Both the position numbers and the translations under genes were made by a program. The notes below the pieces were generated by a model. It was not told the origin of the DNA, made no database searches, and worked only from the letters and a program-made list of their open reading frames with translations. From Rubrivivax sp. (lineage in GTDB: Bacteria; Pseudomonadota; Gammaproteobacteria; Burkholderiales; Burkholderiaceae_C): DNA of 64,000 bases. The stretch is taken from assembly GCA_016719535.1 (NCBI GenBank), contig JADJYX010000043.1, positions 124,001-188,000 of the forward strand. Reading direction: 5' to 3'. Position 1 is the stretch's first letter; each line of letters opens with the position of its first letter. Positions 63,319 through 64,000 of this stretch are shown in pieces.

Positions 63319-64000
63319 TCAGTTGGACCAGCCGCCGTCGATGATCTGGGCGGTGCCGGTGGTGAAGGCGGATTCGTCGGACGCGAGGTAGACCGCCAGC
63401 GCGGCGATTTCCTCGACGCGGCCGATGCGGCCCATGGGCTGGCGGGCGACGAAGGCCGCTTCCACCTGCTCGACCGTCTGCCCGCTGGCGGCCGCCTGCG
63501 CCGCGATGCGCTCACGCAGGCTGGGCGATTCGACCGTGCCCGGGCAGATGGCGTTGCAGCGCACGCCGCGGGTGATGAAGTCGGCCGCCACCGCCTTCGT
63601 CAGGCCGATCACCGCCGCCTTGGTGCTGCCGTAGACGAAGCGGTTGGGCGCACCCTTGATGCTGCCGGCCACGCTGGCCATGTTGATGATCGAAGCCTGG
63701 CCGCGCGAGAGCATGCCGGGCAGGAAGGCCTTGATGGTGCGGAATTGCGAGCGCACGTTGAGGTCGAAGGCGAAGGCCCATTGCTCCTCGGTGCAGTCGA
63801 GCACGGTGCCCGCGTGCACGTACCCGGCACCGTTGAAGAGCACGTCGACCGAGCCGGCAGCGGCCGCTGCTGCCTGGATGGCGGCAGCGTCGAGCACGTC
63901 GAGCTTGCGCACCTCGACGCCCGGCGTGCCGGCCAGCGTGGCCAGCAGCGCTTCGTCGAGGTCGGTGGCGATCACGCGCGCGCCTTCGCGCGCAAAGGCC
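63319..64000 (-). CDS. SDR-family dehydrogenase (partial, N-terminus beyond right edge)
   Basis: About 227 codons of a classical SDR are present. The glycine-rich cofactor motif lies outside the window, but NGAGYVHAG, INMASVAGSIKG (catalytic Ser) and FVYGSTKAAVIGLT (Tyr-x3-Lys) are intact, as is CPGTVESPSL. It resembles 2-keto-3-deoxy-L-fuconate dehydrogenases and BDH2-type enzymes. As the first gene of the SDR-hydrolase-dehydratase row it would oxidise a keto-deoxy sugar acid for the FAH-family hydrolase. Confidence 0.9.
   Translation of the reverse strand, partial: AFAREGARVIATDLDEALLATLAGTPGVEVRKLDVLDAAAIQAAAAAAGSVDVLFNGAGYVHAGTVLDCTEEQWAFAFDLNVRSQFRTIKAFLPGMLSRGQASIINMASVAGSIKGAPNRFVYGSTKAAVIGLTKAVAADFITRGVRCNAICPGTVESPSLRERIAAQAAASGQTVEQVEAAFVARQPMGRIGRVEEIAALAVYLASDESAFTTGTAQIIDGGWSN

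Overview
The window looks like a chromosomal stretch of a high-GC betaproteobacterium of the order Burkholderiales. A Rubrivivax/Leptothrix-like (Sphaerotilaceae) lineage is my guess, not a proof. Supporting signs are the gene orders cysS-alkA-like-accA, ppiA-ppiB-lpxH-mtfA, cold-shock/clpS-clpA and queG-tsaE-amiC, a Bug/TctC receptor next to xerD, and dense coding with frequent ATGA, GTGA or TGATG stop/start overlaps. No rRNA, tRNA, CRISPR, insertion sequence or prophage was recognised.

1-8.7 kb is housekeeping: accA (cut by the left edge), a DNA glycosylase, cysS, two cyclophilins, lpxH, mtfA, clpA, clpS and a cold-shock gene. 8.75-14 kb is a sulfide-response locus. A FisR-type sigma54 activator carries the three cysteines expected of a sulfane-sulfur sensor. 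It faces an operon with a good -24/-12 promoter that encodes an orphan Rieske protein, a type II sulfide:quinone oxidoreductase, a small membrane protein and a glutaredoxin/CcdA-like fusion. 14-21.7 kb holds xerD, a TctC receptor, an AEC carrier, queG-tsaE-amiC, a DUF1624-type membrane protein and a sirtuin.

21.7-36.9 kb is a large acyl-CoA catabolic module built as two divergent operons around a MerR-type promoter with a perfect 14-bp palindrome. The left arm has an SCP2 protein, the MerR regulator, an acyl-CoA dehydrogenase, a thiolase and a FadB-like protein. The right arm has an SDR, carboxylase beta, acyl-CoA dehydrogenase, enoyl-CoA hydratase, carboxylase alpha, a BKACE-family enzyme, a thioesterase and a peptide-type binding protein. 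The order SDR-beta-ACAD-hydratase-alpha matches atuBCDEF (acyclic terpene utilisation), with liu-type leucine/isovalerate degradation as the alternative. A BKACE enzyme sits where a lyase would be expected.

36.9-38.2 kb is a poorly conserved pocket with lower-GC or orphan ORFs and one probable frameshift relic. It is followed by an ABC export trio and a second binding protein paralogous to the one at 35.1 kb. 43.3-54.9 kb holds an HtrA-like protease, a hemerythrin under a perfect FNR box, nagA, argE, a dehydratase, an orphan ParA with a MaoC hydratase, a two-component pair and ahpC/ahpF. 55-64 kb combines sugar-acid catabolism (manD, fructuronate/mannitol reductase, UxaA-like dehydratase, FAH-family hydrolase, SDR cut by the right edge) with an SbtA/SbtB-like bicarbonate transporter pair and a MarR regulator. 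At about 60.66-60.96 kb a poly-G/C block coincides with the damaged ends of two adjacent genes, which most likely marks an assembly fault.
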